Origin: Denitrobaculum sp965232285
Lineage (GTDB): Bacteria; Pseudomonadota; Alphaproteobacteria; Kiloniellales; Kiloniellaceae
Direction of reading: 5' to 3'
Length of the DNA: 64,000 nt
Assembly: GCA_965232285.1 (NCBI GenBank)
Contig: CBDDPL010000004.1
Span: 2,666,001-2,730,000 of the forward strand
Shown here: in pieces, positions 27,186 to 35,726 of the stretch
Numbering within the stretch: the first letter of the stretch is position 1
How the letters are laid out: the number at the start of each line of letters is the position of its first letter
Position numbers and translations under genes: made by a program
The notes under the pieces: model-generated
Told to the model about the DNA's origin: nothing
What the model saw: only the letters and a program-made list of their open reading frames with translations
Databases searched by the model: none

Positions 27186-27617
27186 ATGAAGAAACTCGTA
27201 ATGGCCGCGGCGTTTCTGCTCGCGGGAGCTGCGTCTTCTGTCGCCCATGCCACGAACCAGTTGGCAACGGCGATCGGCGGCTACGACACTGTCGCCTATT
27301 TCACCGCGGGCGAACCGACCCAGGGACGCGCCAAGTTCCATCACTTCTGGAATGGTGCCGTGTGGTACTTCGCATCGGAAGAAAATCGCGACAAGTTCAA
27401 GGCGGATCCGGCTGCTTACGCACCGCAGTATGATGGCTATTGTGCCTGGGCGGCCTCGCAGAACTACAAGAGGCCCGGAGATCCTCAGGTCTGGCAGATT
27501 GTAGACAACAAGCTCTACATCAAGGTCCACGAAGGCGCACAGAAGAAATGGCGCGAGGACATCCCCAATCACATTTCCCAGGGCGACGACAACTGGGTTC
27601 GAATCGCTCCTTATTGA
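27186..27617 (+). CDS. Exported YHS-domain protein
   Basis: 143 residues with a signal peptide (AAAFLLAGAASSVAHA). The YHS domain is seen as GGYDTVAYFTAG, KFHHFWNGAVWYFASEENRD and DPAAYAPQYDGYCAWAAS; the conserved Cys may bind metal, copper being likely for this family. AGGAAA lies five to six bases before the ATG. Monocistronic, with a hairpin following the stop. Confidence 0.85.
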   Translation: MKKLVMAAAFLLAGAASSVAHATNQLATAIGGYDTVAYFTAGEPTQGRAKFHHFWNGAVWYFASEENRDKFKADPAAYAPQYDGYCAWAASQNYKRPGDPQVWQIVDNKLYIKVHEGAQKKWREDIPNHISQGDDNWVRIAPY

Positions 27618-27643
27618 TGCGGCGTCGAGGGATATGAGGCTGC

Positions 27644-27683
27644 ACCGCCCCGATTGCAAACTTACCCCGGCAATCGGGGCGGT
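27644..27683 (+). terminator. Strong hairpin after the YHS gene
   Basis: Perfect fourteen-base stem ACCGCCCCGATTGC / GCAATCGGGGCGGT with a twelve-base loop, 27 bases after the stop. No clear T-run, so termination is inferred. Confidence 0.6.
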
Positions 27684-28024
27684 AGCGAACCACGCCCCAA
27701 TTGGTCTTTCCGTCATGCCGGCCTCGCCGGGGTGGCGGATCTGTGTGGAACAAACGCAAACTCTGCTTTGCCCTGGCTTTAAATGCAGTTCTAGCAGGGC
27801 ATTATTTCGACAGATTTTATGAATGGCTTGCCCTCGATCGTCAAAATCGGGAGCGACTTCTCGTCGGGCGAAGGGCGTGCCGGTCAGGGCCGCGTCTGGT
27901 TTTCATGCGCTACGAAGTGAGTCTCTCTCAACCTTCAATCCTCTCATGAGGCCCAAAATGCTTGAAAGCGCCTGAGCGCAGGTCTTAAGGTCGGGGCAGA
28001 CCGTCATTTGGGAATCAGGCGTTT
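27684..28024. other. Stretch with no convincing gene
   Basis: Short open frames exist but none has a good ribosome site or protein-like sequence. The last part holds the promoter region of the class II aldolase gene. Confidence 0.4.
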
Positions 28025-28759
28025 ATGAGAAGCGATCTGCGGGAAGCGCGTGAAGATCTGGCCGCCGCGTTGCGCTATGCCGACAAACTGGGGCTGAGTG
28101 AAGGCATCTGCAACCACTTCTCGCTCGCTGTGTCTGACGATGGGCAGGAGTTTCTGGTGAACCCGCAGGGCTTCCACTGGTCGGAACTGAAAGCCTCGGA
28201 CATTGTGCTTTGCCATCGCGATGGCCGGGTGCTGGATGGCGAACACACGGTAGAGCCGACGGCTTACTTCATCCACGCACCGATCCATGCCAGCCGGCCG
28301 GCGGCCAAAGCCGTGCTTCATACCCACATGCCCTACGCGACTTCCCTGACCCTCGTCGAGAATGGCCGGCTGGAGATGGTCGAGCAGGGCGCGCTGCGTT
28401 TTTACGACCGAATCTCCTACGACGACAGCTATGGCGGACTGGCGCTGGATCATCAGGAAGGGGATCGGATCGCCAGTGCGATGGCGGACAAGCCGATCGC
28501 GTTCCTCGGCCATCACGGCGTTGTCGTCACAGCGCCAACGATCGCCAAGGCCTTTGACGATCTCTATTACCTGGAACGCGCCGCCCAGGTGCAAACCCTC
28601 GCCAAGATGCACGGCAAGCCGTTCAGGAAGATCCCGAGCCAGGTGGTCGAACAGACAGCGCGCCAGATTCTCGATGAAAGCGATACGACTCAGGTTCAGG
28701 CGCACTTCGATGCCATCAAACGCATGCTGGACCGCGCCGACCCCGCCTGGCGCGACTGA
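28025..28759 (+). CDS. Class II aldolase/adducin family protein
   Basis: 244 residues. Zinc ligands HTHMP and FLGHHGVVV, the GICNHFSLAV phosphate/substrate loop and NPQGFHWSEL are present, as in L-fuculose/ribulose-phosphate aldolase relatives and ketone-forming dehydratases. An HTH..HH metal site is intact, so it should be active. The substrate is not predictable; many family members in this class of bacteria are annotated only at family level. Monocistronic. Confidence 0.87.
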   Translation: MRSDLREAREDLAAALRYADKLGLSEGICNHFSLAVSDDGQEFLVNPQGFHWSELKASDIVLCHRDGRVLDGEHTVEPTAYFIHAPIHASRPAAKAVLHTHMPYATSLTLVENGRLEMVEQGALRFYDRISYDDSYGGLALDHQEGDRIASAMADKPIAFLGHHGVVVTAPTIAKAFDDLYYLERAAQVQTLAKMHGKPFRKIPSQVVEQTARQILDESDTTQVQAHFDAIKRMLDRADPAWRD

Positions 28760-28796
28760 CCGGACGCGTAGCAGTCCTTAGCAGCGGGCCACTTAC

Positions 28797-28872
28797 GCGG
28801 CCCCCTCTCCCCGCTCCCGCCGGCGCGCCATCTTCTCGGCCAGGTTCAACCCCACGCCCGGCCGTGACCAGA
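28797..28872 (-). pseudogene. Second short remnant of the 4Fe-4S protein C-terminus
   Basis: On the minus strand this reads WSRPGVGLNLAEKMARRRER, nearly identical to the last residues of the protein at 29790-30776. Only about 75 bases are retained; similarity stops at both ends. Confidence 0.75.
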
Positions 28873-28954
28873 AGCCTAAGCAATAATACTCACGAGTTTT
28901 CTTCGTTCATCGCGTGAAATAAAATTCTAATTTACCTTCGCGGAACACTAGGCC

Positions 28955-29512
28955 TTAGTTGATCTGAAAAAAGGCATCTCGCTCTGACCGGTCCATACAG
29001 TTGCTCCAGATCTTAACAGCCTCGGGCTCAAATTCTCTGACAAGCAACTTGTATGTTTGCAGAATTTTCGACCTGCCCGACTCACTGAAGCAACCAATGT
29101 TGCACCAGCCGCAATACTCACCGACTTGCAGTTCCAGGGCATTTGGATTTGACGAATAGTCTGGCCCCTTAAAAGAATTACCTAAAATTCGCTGCATTGA
29201 TAATTGGAGATTCGGGTTTTCCACCGATTTATAAAACCCGAGCCAACGAGCACTTATAAGCGGCTGGCTATAGACTTTATTCTCCCTTTCGGACGGTACC
29301 CTCTGAAAACCGAGCGCAACAGCAATATCTTCGGCCGCCGCTAAGTCATCTGGAATCTTCTCCTGAGCTTCTACTATGAACCCGACTCTTGGCGTAAAAT
29401 TTCCTGAAGAGCTACATCCTGCGAGCAGAATTCCAACGAGCACTATAGAAAGAATTTTTTCTCTGTTGGCCCAAACGCCAAGATTTTTATTTGGGTTTTG
29501 CTTCGCATCCAT
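28955..29512 (-). CDS. Hypothetical lipoprotein
   Basis: 185 residues with a lipoprotein signal: hydrophobic SIVLVGILLAGC with lipobox LAGC, so it is predicted to be lipidated and membrane-attached. Several cysteines occur in the C-terminal half (GEYCGWCNIGCF). Composition is less GC-rich than the core genome. No family recognised. It sits between two remnants/copies of the 4Fe-4S gene. Confidence 0.68.
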   Translation of the reverse strand: MDAKQNPNKNLGVWANREKILSIVLVGILLAGCSSSGNFTPRVGFIVEAQEKIPDDLAAAEDIAVALGFQRVPSERENKVYSQPLISARWLGFYKSVENPNLQLSMQRILGNSFKGPDYSSNPNALELQVGEYCGWCNIGCFSESGRSKILQTYKLLVREFEPEAVKIWSNCMDRSERDAFFQIN

Positions 29513-29789
29513 TTTTTCATCCAGCCGAGAACAGTAGCTTAACCACCACGATCAGGACTCAATATATTAAGACAATCGGGGCCAGTGATTTGGATCAGAT
29601 CGCGTTCTGCGCGGGTCAGGAAATATCAGAGATAATTCGCGACCCATACACATTTTAGAAAAACAAGGGGGAGCGGAAGAATCTGACTCCAACGATCCAA
29701 TCCAGATCGCCTCCGCTCCCGCTGAAAGAAACACGCCGCAGGCACCCCTGTAACTCGATTTTCGAGATCTCGATTGAAGAGGATCGCAT

Positions 29790-30776
29790 CTATCTCCCCT
29801 CGCCCCGCTCCCGCCGGCGCGCCATCTTCGCCGCCAGGTTCAGGCCCACGCCAGGTCGCGACCAGGGGCAGACGGCGATGCAGATGGCGCAGCCGGAGGT
29901 TTCGGCGAAGAAGGGGATGCATTTGTCAAAGTCGACGAACCACTTTTCGGTGCCGCGCACCATCTGCTTTTCCGCGCCGATGGCGAAGGGCGGACAGGCG
30001 TCTTCGCAGACCCGGCAGCGGCTGCAGAAGTCGTCCACGCCGAAACTGCGTTTGGGCGTATGGGCGAAGGGCGCATCGGTAAGGACCGCGCCCAGACGAA
30101 AGGCGGAGCCGAACTCGGGATTGATAAGGGAGCCGTGCTTGCCAAGCTCTCCGAAGCCGCACTCCAGGGCGGGCGGGATCATCAGGATCTCACCGACCAT
30201 GGGACCGGTCACCGGCGCCGCGTCCCAGCCTTCCTGACGCAGCCAGCCGGCCACGCGCTTGGCCGCGGCGGCAGCGCGGCAGTACTGCCGCGTCACCTCG
30301 ATGCCGCCGCGGGTCGCAGGTACATGCTGCAGCTCATCGTAGTCATGCTGCACGCCCAGCATGATGACCGTGCCGAAGTCGGTTTCCTGGTGATCGAAGA
30401 CCCATTCCGGCTTCAGGGCGGTCACCCCGACCATCTCGCAGTCGCCCTCATCGATGAAGCGGTCCAGCGCGGCCGTCCAGTCCGCCGGGCTGCGCTCGAC
30501 CCGGGCGTCGGCCAGTTCGGGCAGCGGCGCCTCCAGGATTGCGCGGCGCTGAGCGCGGTAATCCATCAGGACCGGGTCCGGCGGCTCGCGCCGGTAAAAC
30601 CACTTCTGCGCCTCGCCGAAACTCACCGCGTCCATATCGGGCGTCCACCAGACCATGGTCGGACGGCGCTCTTCCGTCTCCCCCAGCCCGTTGGTCTCGC
30701 AGCCGCTCTTCTCCGGCAGCAGCGAGAGGAATTCCGGGTCCGGGGTGAAAGGACGAAAAGGGTTCTTCCTGGCCAT
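29790..30776 (-). CDS. Reductive-dehalogenase-like 4Fe-4S protein
   Basis: 328 residues. The C-terminus carries two 4Fe-4S motifs, CSRCRVCEDACPPFAIG and CAICIAVCPWSRPG, of the type found in reductive dehalogenase and QueG-like proteins. The N-terminal part (GVTALKPEWVFD..., MLGVQHDYDELQHVPA, GGEI-like segments, LECGFGELGKHGSLINPEFG) fits the corrinoid-binding domain of cytosolic RdhA-like proteins, which use cobalamin. No signal peptide or membrane partner (RdhB) is present, so a respiratory role is unlikely. Two broken copies of its 3' end lie nearby. Confidence 0.78.
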   Translation of the reverse strand: MARKNPFRPFTPDPEFLSLLPEKSGCETNGLGETEERRPTMVWWTPDMDAVSFGEAQKWFYRREPPDPVLMDYRAQRRAILEAPLPELADARVERSPADWTAALDRFIDEGDCEMVGVTALKPEWVFDHQETDFGTVIMLGVQHDYDELQHVPATRGGIEVTRQYCRAAAAAKRVAGWLRQEGWDAAPVTGPMVGEILMIPPALECGFGELGKHGSLINPEFGSAFRLGAVLTDAPFAHTPKRSFGVDDFCSRCRVCEDACPPFAIGAEKQMVRGTEKWFVDFDKCIPFFAETSGCAICIAVCPWSRPGVGLNLAAKMARRRERGEGR

Positions 30777-31065
30777 TCTTTAAGCTTAAAGCTTTTCAGC
30801 GTAAACGCCAACCGCTCCAATCCGCCCCTTGCAGGCGCAGAAAATCCGGCCACTCAAATGATTCCCTGCGGTGGGAATATGCTCTAGGAAGCTACAATTC
30901 CTCTTTGCTTCGCCAGCGAATAACGTTAGAGCAAATTTGGCTTTGGTTTGTTCGAGATCTGCTGCTGCTCACTCGGCGGGCTGTGAACTTCGAACGCCTA
31001 TTCGAGGCTTTGCGTTTCAAGGAAATTGCGAGTGCCTTAGTTGGCAAAATAAGGAGTCTTTTGCC

Positions 31066-31548
31066 GTGACGTCATGCCCCTGCGGAACAGGCCGGAACTT
31101 GGACGACTGTTGCGGCGCCATCATTGGCGGCACGCCCGCGCCGACCGCGGAAACGCTGATGCGCTCACGCTACACCGCCTTCGCGCTCGGCAATGTCGGT
31201 TATCTTTCTCGAACGCTGTCTTCCGACTCGCGATTGGACTTCGACGAGGCCGAAGCGGAGAACACCGCCAAAAGTGTGACATGGTTAGGACTGGAAATCC
31301 GCGACACCCAGGGCGGCGACGAGAGTGACGAGGCCGGGACGATCGAGTTTGTCGCCAGCTTTCGTCTGGAGGGGGAACAGCGCGCTCATCACGAACTGGC
31401 CTCCTTCAAACGCGAAGACGGACGTTGGGTCTACAGCGACGGGCTGATAAATCCGAAAGGCGCGCCGCGGAAGATCGTGAAGGTCGGCCGAAACGAGCCC
31501 TGCCCCTGCGGTTCGGGAAAAAAGTACAAGAAGTGCTGCGGAGCTTAG
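31066..31548 (+). CDS. YchJ family protein with SEC-C metal-binding motifs
   Basis: 160 residues with SEC-C motifs at both ends: CPCGTGRNLDDCC near the start and EPCPCGSGKKYKKCCGA at the end, both zinc-binding. The middle has the YchJ fold segment AETLMRSRYTAFALGNVGYL. The GTG at 31066 is chosen because AAGGAG at 31051-31056 lies nine bases upstream; the longer frame upstream has no family match. Function of YchJ is unknown. Confidence 0.85.
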   Translation: MTSCPCGTGRNLDDCCGAIIGGTPAPTAETLMRSRYTAFALGNVGYLSRTLSSDSRLDFDEAEAENTAKSVTWLGLEIRDTQGGDESDEAGTIEFVASFRLEGEQRAHHELASFKREDGRWVYSDGLINPKGAPRKIVKVGRNEPCPCGSGKKYKKCCGA

Positions 31549-31734
31549 GGCCCAGGGCCTGTGGACCAGAGATACTGACGTGGTTCCGTGCAGTTACCGG
31601 GAGGTTGGGAGCGAAGACGCGAGACCTGCCGGGTGACGAGCGACGCCGGTCACCATCTTGCCCAACCCCACTGCTGCGAAACACTCCGGACGCTGTTAAA
31701 GTGAAGTTCTCAAAGCAGCCAGGCAGGTGGGGTG

Positions 31735-32502
31735 ATGATCAAAGCCGTCCTGCTCGATCTTTCCGGGGTAATCTATGTCGGCAACCGGGTCCTGCCCGGC
31801 GCCCTGGAGGCCGTCGCACGCCTGCGCGATGCCGGACTGCCGATCCGTTTCCTGACCAACAGCACGCGCACCCCCAAACGCGGCATCCTGGAAAAGCTGC
31901 AGGGGATGGGACTTGAGATCTCGGAGGACGAACTCTTCACCCCAGCGGCCGCAGCGCGTGACTGGCTGATCCGCAACAAGCGCTCCCCTTACCTGCTGAT
32001 CCATCCCAACCTGGCGGAGGATTTTCAGGGCTTGCCGGACAGAGCCGAAAAGGCGGTCGTGATCGGCGACGCGGGTAAGAGCTTCACTTACGACTCCCTG
32101 AACGCGGCCTTTCGCGTCTTCGACGGCGCTGAGTTTCTGGCCCTGGCCAACAACCGGACCTTCAAAGACAAAGACAGCCGACTGAGCCTGGACGCAGGCC
32201 CCTTCGTCGCGGCCCTGGAGTTCGCCACCCGGCGCAAAGCAACGGTGCTGGGCAAGCCGTCGCGCGAGTTCTTTAACGCAGCGCTCGAGAGTATGGATTG
32301 CGCGGCTGAAGACGCCGTGATGGTCGGCGACGATGCAGAGATGGATGTGGCCGGGGCACTGACGGCGGGCGTGGGCTACGGCCTGCTGGTGCGGACGGGG
32401 AAGTATGTGGCGGGCGTGGAGAAGACTGTTAATCCTCGACCAAGCGCGGTTATAGATGATCTCGCTGCGGCTTGCAGTCTGATGATCGAAAGACTGCGCT
32501 AA
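31735..32502 (+). CDS. HAD-superfamily hydrolase, LHPP/NagD-like
   Basis: 255 residues. HAD motif I reads LLDLSGVIYVGN: the nucleophile Asp is kept, but the second Asp of the usual DxD is Ser, as in the LHPP (phospholysine phosphohistidine inorganic pyrophosphate phosphatase) group. Motif II FLTNSTRTPKRG and motif IV VMVGDDAEMDVAGALTAG are present. GTG 31732 one codon earlier is an alternative start. Likely cytosolic phosphatase; substrate inferred only at family level. Confidence 0.82.
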   Translation: MIKAVLLDLSGVIYVGNRVLPGALEAVARLRDAGLPIRFLTNSTRTPKRGILEKLQGMGLEISEDELFTPAAAARDWLIRNKRSPYLLIHPNLAEDFQGLPDRAEKAVVIGDAGKSFTYDSLNAAFRVFDGAEFLALANNRTFKDKDSRLSLDAGPFVAALEFATRRKATVLGKPSREFFNAALESMDCAAEDAVMVGDDAEMDVAGALTAGVGYGLLVRTGKYVAGVEKTVNPRPSAVIDDLAAACSLMIERLR

Positions 32503-32571
32503 AAGACTCGTCCAGCGCGGAGTTTGCGTGCGCAACAGACATCGACCCGCGGCTGCTGGGAAGGCGCAGCG

Positions 32572-33039
32572 TCATCCACCCGACATCCCACCCAGCATTT
32601 GGAGAAACATCATCGCGGCGAAGAAGCAGAGAAAGATCACCAACACCCAAACGAAAACCTGAAAGATCATTGCCGTCGCCCCGAGCGCAATCGCGCCGGT
32701 GGCGAGACGCCAGGTCTCACCCCGGATAAAGGCGAACAGGCCAAGGACAACAGCCGTGCCGGCCAGGATCGCGACGACGAGTTTCAGGATCCGGTCGATG
32801 TCCCAGGGGGCGGTTGCGGCCGCAGGCTGTTGCTCGCCAGACAAAGCACGTGCCGCGGAATCGCGGATTTCACCCGCCAGTTCGCCGATGGAAACGCCAA
32901 CGTCTTGTTGAGGGGCGAGGGGTCCAGCCCAGAAATGCATCAGAACGAGAAGCAAAGCAGCCGCACCAATGGCGAAGCCGATCAGGCCGGCAGTCGGTCT
33001 CTGTATGGGCGGGTTCGGGGTTTCCGTCAGATTGGCCAT
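32572..33039 (-). CDS. Hypothetical multi-pass membrane protein
   Basis: 155 residues with four hydrophobic segments (about 18-38, 82-104, 112-130, 128-150 overlapping). Between the first and second is a polar stretch rich in Ala/Gln. No known family is recognised. Upstream on the same strand are the ends of the IS region. Confidence 0.6.
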   Translation of the reverse strand: MANLTETPNPPIQRPTAGLIGFAIGAAALLLVLMHFWAGPLAPQQDVGVSIGELAGEIRDSAARALSGEQQPAAATAPWDIDRILKLVVAILAGTAVVLGLFAFIRGETWRLATGAIALGATAMIFQVFVWVLVIFLCFFAAMMFLQMLGGMSGG

Positions 33040-33175
33040 TATTCAAACTCTCACGCGTCATCGGAAATAAATTGAGTTCATGTTGGTGACGGTCAGAAGA
33101 GATTCAAGGAACGGCGCCGTTCTCTCGGCGGCCTCACCTCGGCGAAAAGCCCCCCGCGCAGCGCATCCCGGACAA

Positions 33176-33217
33176 AAGAAAACCGCGCCGCCGGTGATTC
33201 GGTGACGCGGTTTTTTT
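33176..33217 (-). terminator. Terminator, probably the original one of the taurine aminotransferase gene
   Basis: Arms AAAACCGCG (33179-33187) and CGCGGTTTT (33206-33214) with inner pairing. Both sides have T-runs, so it can act in either direction; on the minus strand the tract is TTTTCTTTTG. Without the IS element it would lie about 25 bases after the aminotransferase stop. Confidence 0.75.
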
Positions 33218-33232
33218 AAAGAGCCTCACTAG

Positions 33233-34095
33233 GTTCAATCGACATTCATGATTCCCTTTTTTTGTGATGTGTGATTCATGGGTTTCCAGGTTTGAATATC
33301 TGGGGCCCGGCGATGGCGAAACCTAAGCGATATGAAGTGAGCGCTGCTCAGTGGCGTCGGATTGAAGGACTTTTACCTGGAAAGCCCGGTGATCCCGGCC
33401 GCAGCGGCACAGACAACCTGCGCTTCGTCAACGGCGTCCTTTGGGTACTGCGCTCAGGCGCGCACTGGCACGACCTGCCGGAGCGCTACGGCAAGTGGAA
33501 GACAGTTCATAAGCGCTTCTCCCGCTGGGCCGAGGCCGGCGTCTGGGAGCGCGTCTTCGAACACCTCATCGACGATCCTGACAACGACTACATCTCGCTC
33601 GATTCCAGTCTCGTGCGTGCTCACCAGCAGGCAGCCACCGGCAAGGGTGGCGGCCAAAAAGGGGGGACCAGGCTCTGGGGCGTTCCCGAGGAGGACTGAC
33701 AACCAAGATCCATATGGCCGTTGACGCTCTCGGCCGGCCTCTGCGCCTCATCCTCACGCCCGGTCAACGAGGAGATGCACCTCTTGCACAGGCCTTGCTC
33801 GAAGGGCTGTCGCCGCGCCGGGTACTGGCTGACAAGGCCTATGATTCAAACGCCTTGCGCACACTGATCGCAGACATCGGCGCAGAAGCGGTCATACCTT
33901 CTAACCCTACGAGAAAGCGTCCAATCCCGTACGATTTCCAGGCCTACAAGACCCGAAACACCGTCGAACGATGTTTCAACAAGCTCAAACACTTCAGGCG
34001 CATCGCAACTCGGTTCGACAGACGCGCAAGACACTTTCTAAGCTTCATACATATCGCTGCTGCAATACTATGGATGCGATGAATGTCGATTCAGC
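33233..34095 (+). mobile_element. IS5-family (IS427-group-like) insertion sequence, complete
   Basis: 863 bases with terminal inverted repeats: left end 33233-33249 (GTTCAATCGACATTCAT) and right end 34079-34095, its complement with two mismatches. A CTAG target-site duplication flanks it on both sides (33229-33232 and 34096-34099). It carries one transposase read through a -1 frameshift. The intact ends and flanking repeats point to recent insertion. Confidence 0.88.
33313..34082 (+). CDS. IS5-family transposase (read by -1 frameshift)
   Basis: The first frame (33313-33699) gives the N-terminal helix-turn-helix domain and the first catalytic Asp in DYISLDSSLVRAHQQ. The second frame supplies MAVDALGRPLRLILTPGQRGD, ADKAYDSNALR (second Asp) and NTVERCFNKLKHFRRIATRFD (catalytic Glu). 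The frames join in the run of five A and six G at 33656-33666, where a -1 slip restores a GGQKGGDQALGRSRGG-type junction. A programmed frameshift at this spot is known for this group, so this is not necessarily an inactive gene. About 256 residues as a fusion. Confidence 0.85.
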
Positions 34096-34111
34096 CTAGA
34101 GGGGATGGCCC

Positions 34112-35503
34112 CTATCCCCCCGTCGTCACGCGGATCAGCGCTTCGTCCATCGCGCTGATGATCTCGTCGATATCGTCCTTGGTCGCGATCAGCGCCGGGG
34201 AGAGGCAGAGCGTGTTGTTCAGACCCGGCAGGGAGCGGTTGGTGGCGCCGATGATGACTGCGTTGTTCTTCATGCAGTCGGCGACGATGCCCTGGGTGAC
34301 GAATTCGGGCACGGGATCCCGGCTGTCACGGTCGGAGACCAGTTCCGCCCCAAGGAAGAGGCCCTTGCCGCGGACCTCGCCGATCAGGGCGTGGCGGGCC
34401 TGCAGCTCTTTCAGGCGTTCCAGGCAGTAGTCGCCCATCTTTTTGGTGTTCTCGAGCAGATTCTCCTCTTCCAGGATCTGCATGTTCTCGATCGCCGCCG
34501 CCGGGCCGGCGGTGCAGCCGCCGAAGGTGGAGATGTCGCGGAAGTAGCTCATGGGCTCGTCGGGATCGGACTTGAACTCCTCGAACAGTGCCTCCGTGGT
34601 GACCGTGCAGGAGATGGCGGCGTAGCCGGAGGCCACGCCCTTGGCCATAGTCACGATGTCCGGCTGGATACCGTAGTGCTGATAGCCGAACCACTCGCCG
34701 GTCCGGCCCATGCCGCAGACCACCTCGTCGATGATCAGGATGATGTCGTACTGCTTGCAGATCTCCTGCACCCGCTCCCAATAGCCCGCGGGCGGCACGA
34801 TCACGCCGCCGCCGGCGGTCACCGGCTCCAGGATCAGGCCGCCGACGGTGTCGGGGCCTTCCTGCAGGATCACCTCTTCGATGGCGTTGGCGGCACGCAC
34901 GCCATAGTCCTCAACGTCACCCCACTGGGAACGGTACTCGAGGCAGTGCGGCACCTCGACGAAGCCGGGCGTGAAGGGCCCGTACATGCCCTTGCGCTCC
35001 TGCTGGCCGCCGGAGGAAAGCGCGGTGATGGTGGTGCCGTGGTAGTCACGCTCACGGTAGAGGATCTTGTGCTTCTTGCCGCCGTGCTTCTGCTGCGAGA
35101 TCTGACGGACGATCTTATAGGCCTTCTCGTTCGCCTCGGAGCCGGAGTTGGAATAGTAGACGCGGCTCATGCCCGGCATCTTGGCGATCAGCATCTCGGC
35201 GAAGTTGGCGCCGGGGATGGTGCCCATGGAGCCGGCGAAGAAGTTCATCTTGACCAGTTGGTCACGCACGGCATTGGCGATGCGCTCGCGGCCATAGCCC
35301 ACGTTGACGGTCCAGACGCCGCCGGAGACCGCGTCGAGGTGCTCGCGGCCGGCCTGGTTCCAGACCCGCAGGCCCTTGCCCTCGATGACGATCAGCGGAT
35401 CGACCGTCTCGAACTTCTTGTGCTGGGTCAGATGATGCCAGATGCGGGTGCGGTCATTCTCGATGACCTGGCTGAAATCGTTGATGTCGACATTGATATT
35501 CAT
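34112..35503 (-). CDS. tpa: Taurine--pyruvate aminotransferase (class III)
   Basis: 463 residues. PLP lysine lies in VTMAKGVASGYAAI, with IDEVVCGMGRTGEWF as the class III aspartate motif and NSGSEANEKAYKIVRQ as the phosphate loop. The N-terminus (NINVDINDFSQVIENDRTRI) and overall sequence look like taurine--pyruvate aminotransferase, which converts taurine and pyruvate to sulfoacetaldehyde and alanine. Start at 35503 has GGGGAGA upstream; the longer open frame is rejected. No tau transport genes are next to it, so taurine as substrate is from sequence resemblance. The IS element sits just behind its stop. Confidence 0.82.
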   Translation of the reverse strand: MNINVDINDFSQVIENDRTRIWHHLTQHKKFETVDPLIVIEGKGLRVWNQAGREHLDAVSGGVWTVNVGYGRERIANAVRDQLVKMNFFAGSMGTIPGANFAEMLIAKMPGMSRVYYSNSGSEANEKAYKIVRQISQQKHGGKKHKILYRERDYHGTTITALSSGGQQERKGMYGPFTPGFVEVPHCLEYRSQWGDVEDYGVRAANAIEEVILQEGPDTVGGLILEPVTAGGGVIVPPAGYWERVQEICKQYDIILIIDEVVCGMGRTGEWFGYQHYGIQPDIVTMAKGVASGYAAISCTVTTEALFEEFKSDPDEPMSYFRDISTFGGCTAGPAAAIENMQILEEENLLENTKKMGDYCLERLKELQARHALIGEVRGKGLFLGAELVSDRDSRDPVPEFVTQGIVADCMKNNAVIIGATNRSLPGLNNTLCLSPALIATKDDIDEIISAMDEALIRVTTGG

Positions 35504-35726
35504 AGCTGTCTCCCCAATCTCCCGCGGCCGCTGTTGCATCGGCGCATTCTGGCTGCCGCCGGTTTTCACAGCAGACGGGCCGCGTACGGACATCTTTTAG
35601 TTCATCTGTCTTAGCGCAGACCGGGAAGTCAGCGCAAACCGGATCTGTCCGATCGGTCAGGAAATCTCTCGGACCAAGGTTTCACTAGCATGCACGCTAC
35701 CCGACAATCAGGTTCAGGTGACCGGC

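Noticed and set aside
27594..27610. Sequence like a tRNA T-loop (GGGTTCGAATC)
   Set aside because: It lies inside the YHS gene at its C-terminus and no acceptor stem or other arms are found.
27701..27949. Short plus-strand open frame between the YHS and aldolase genes
   Set aside because: No ribosome site, no protein-like pattern and no support from neighbours.
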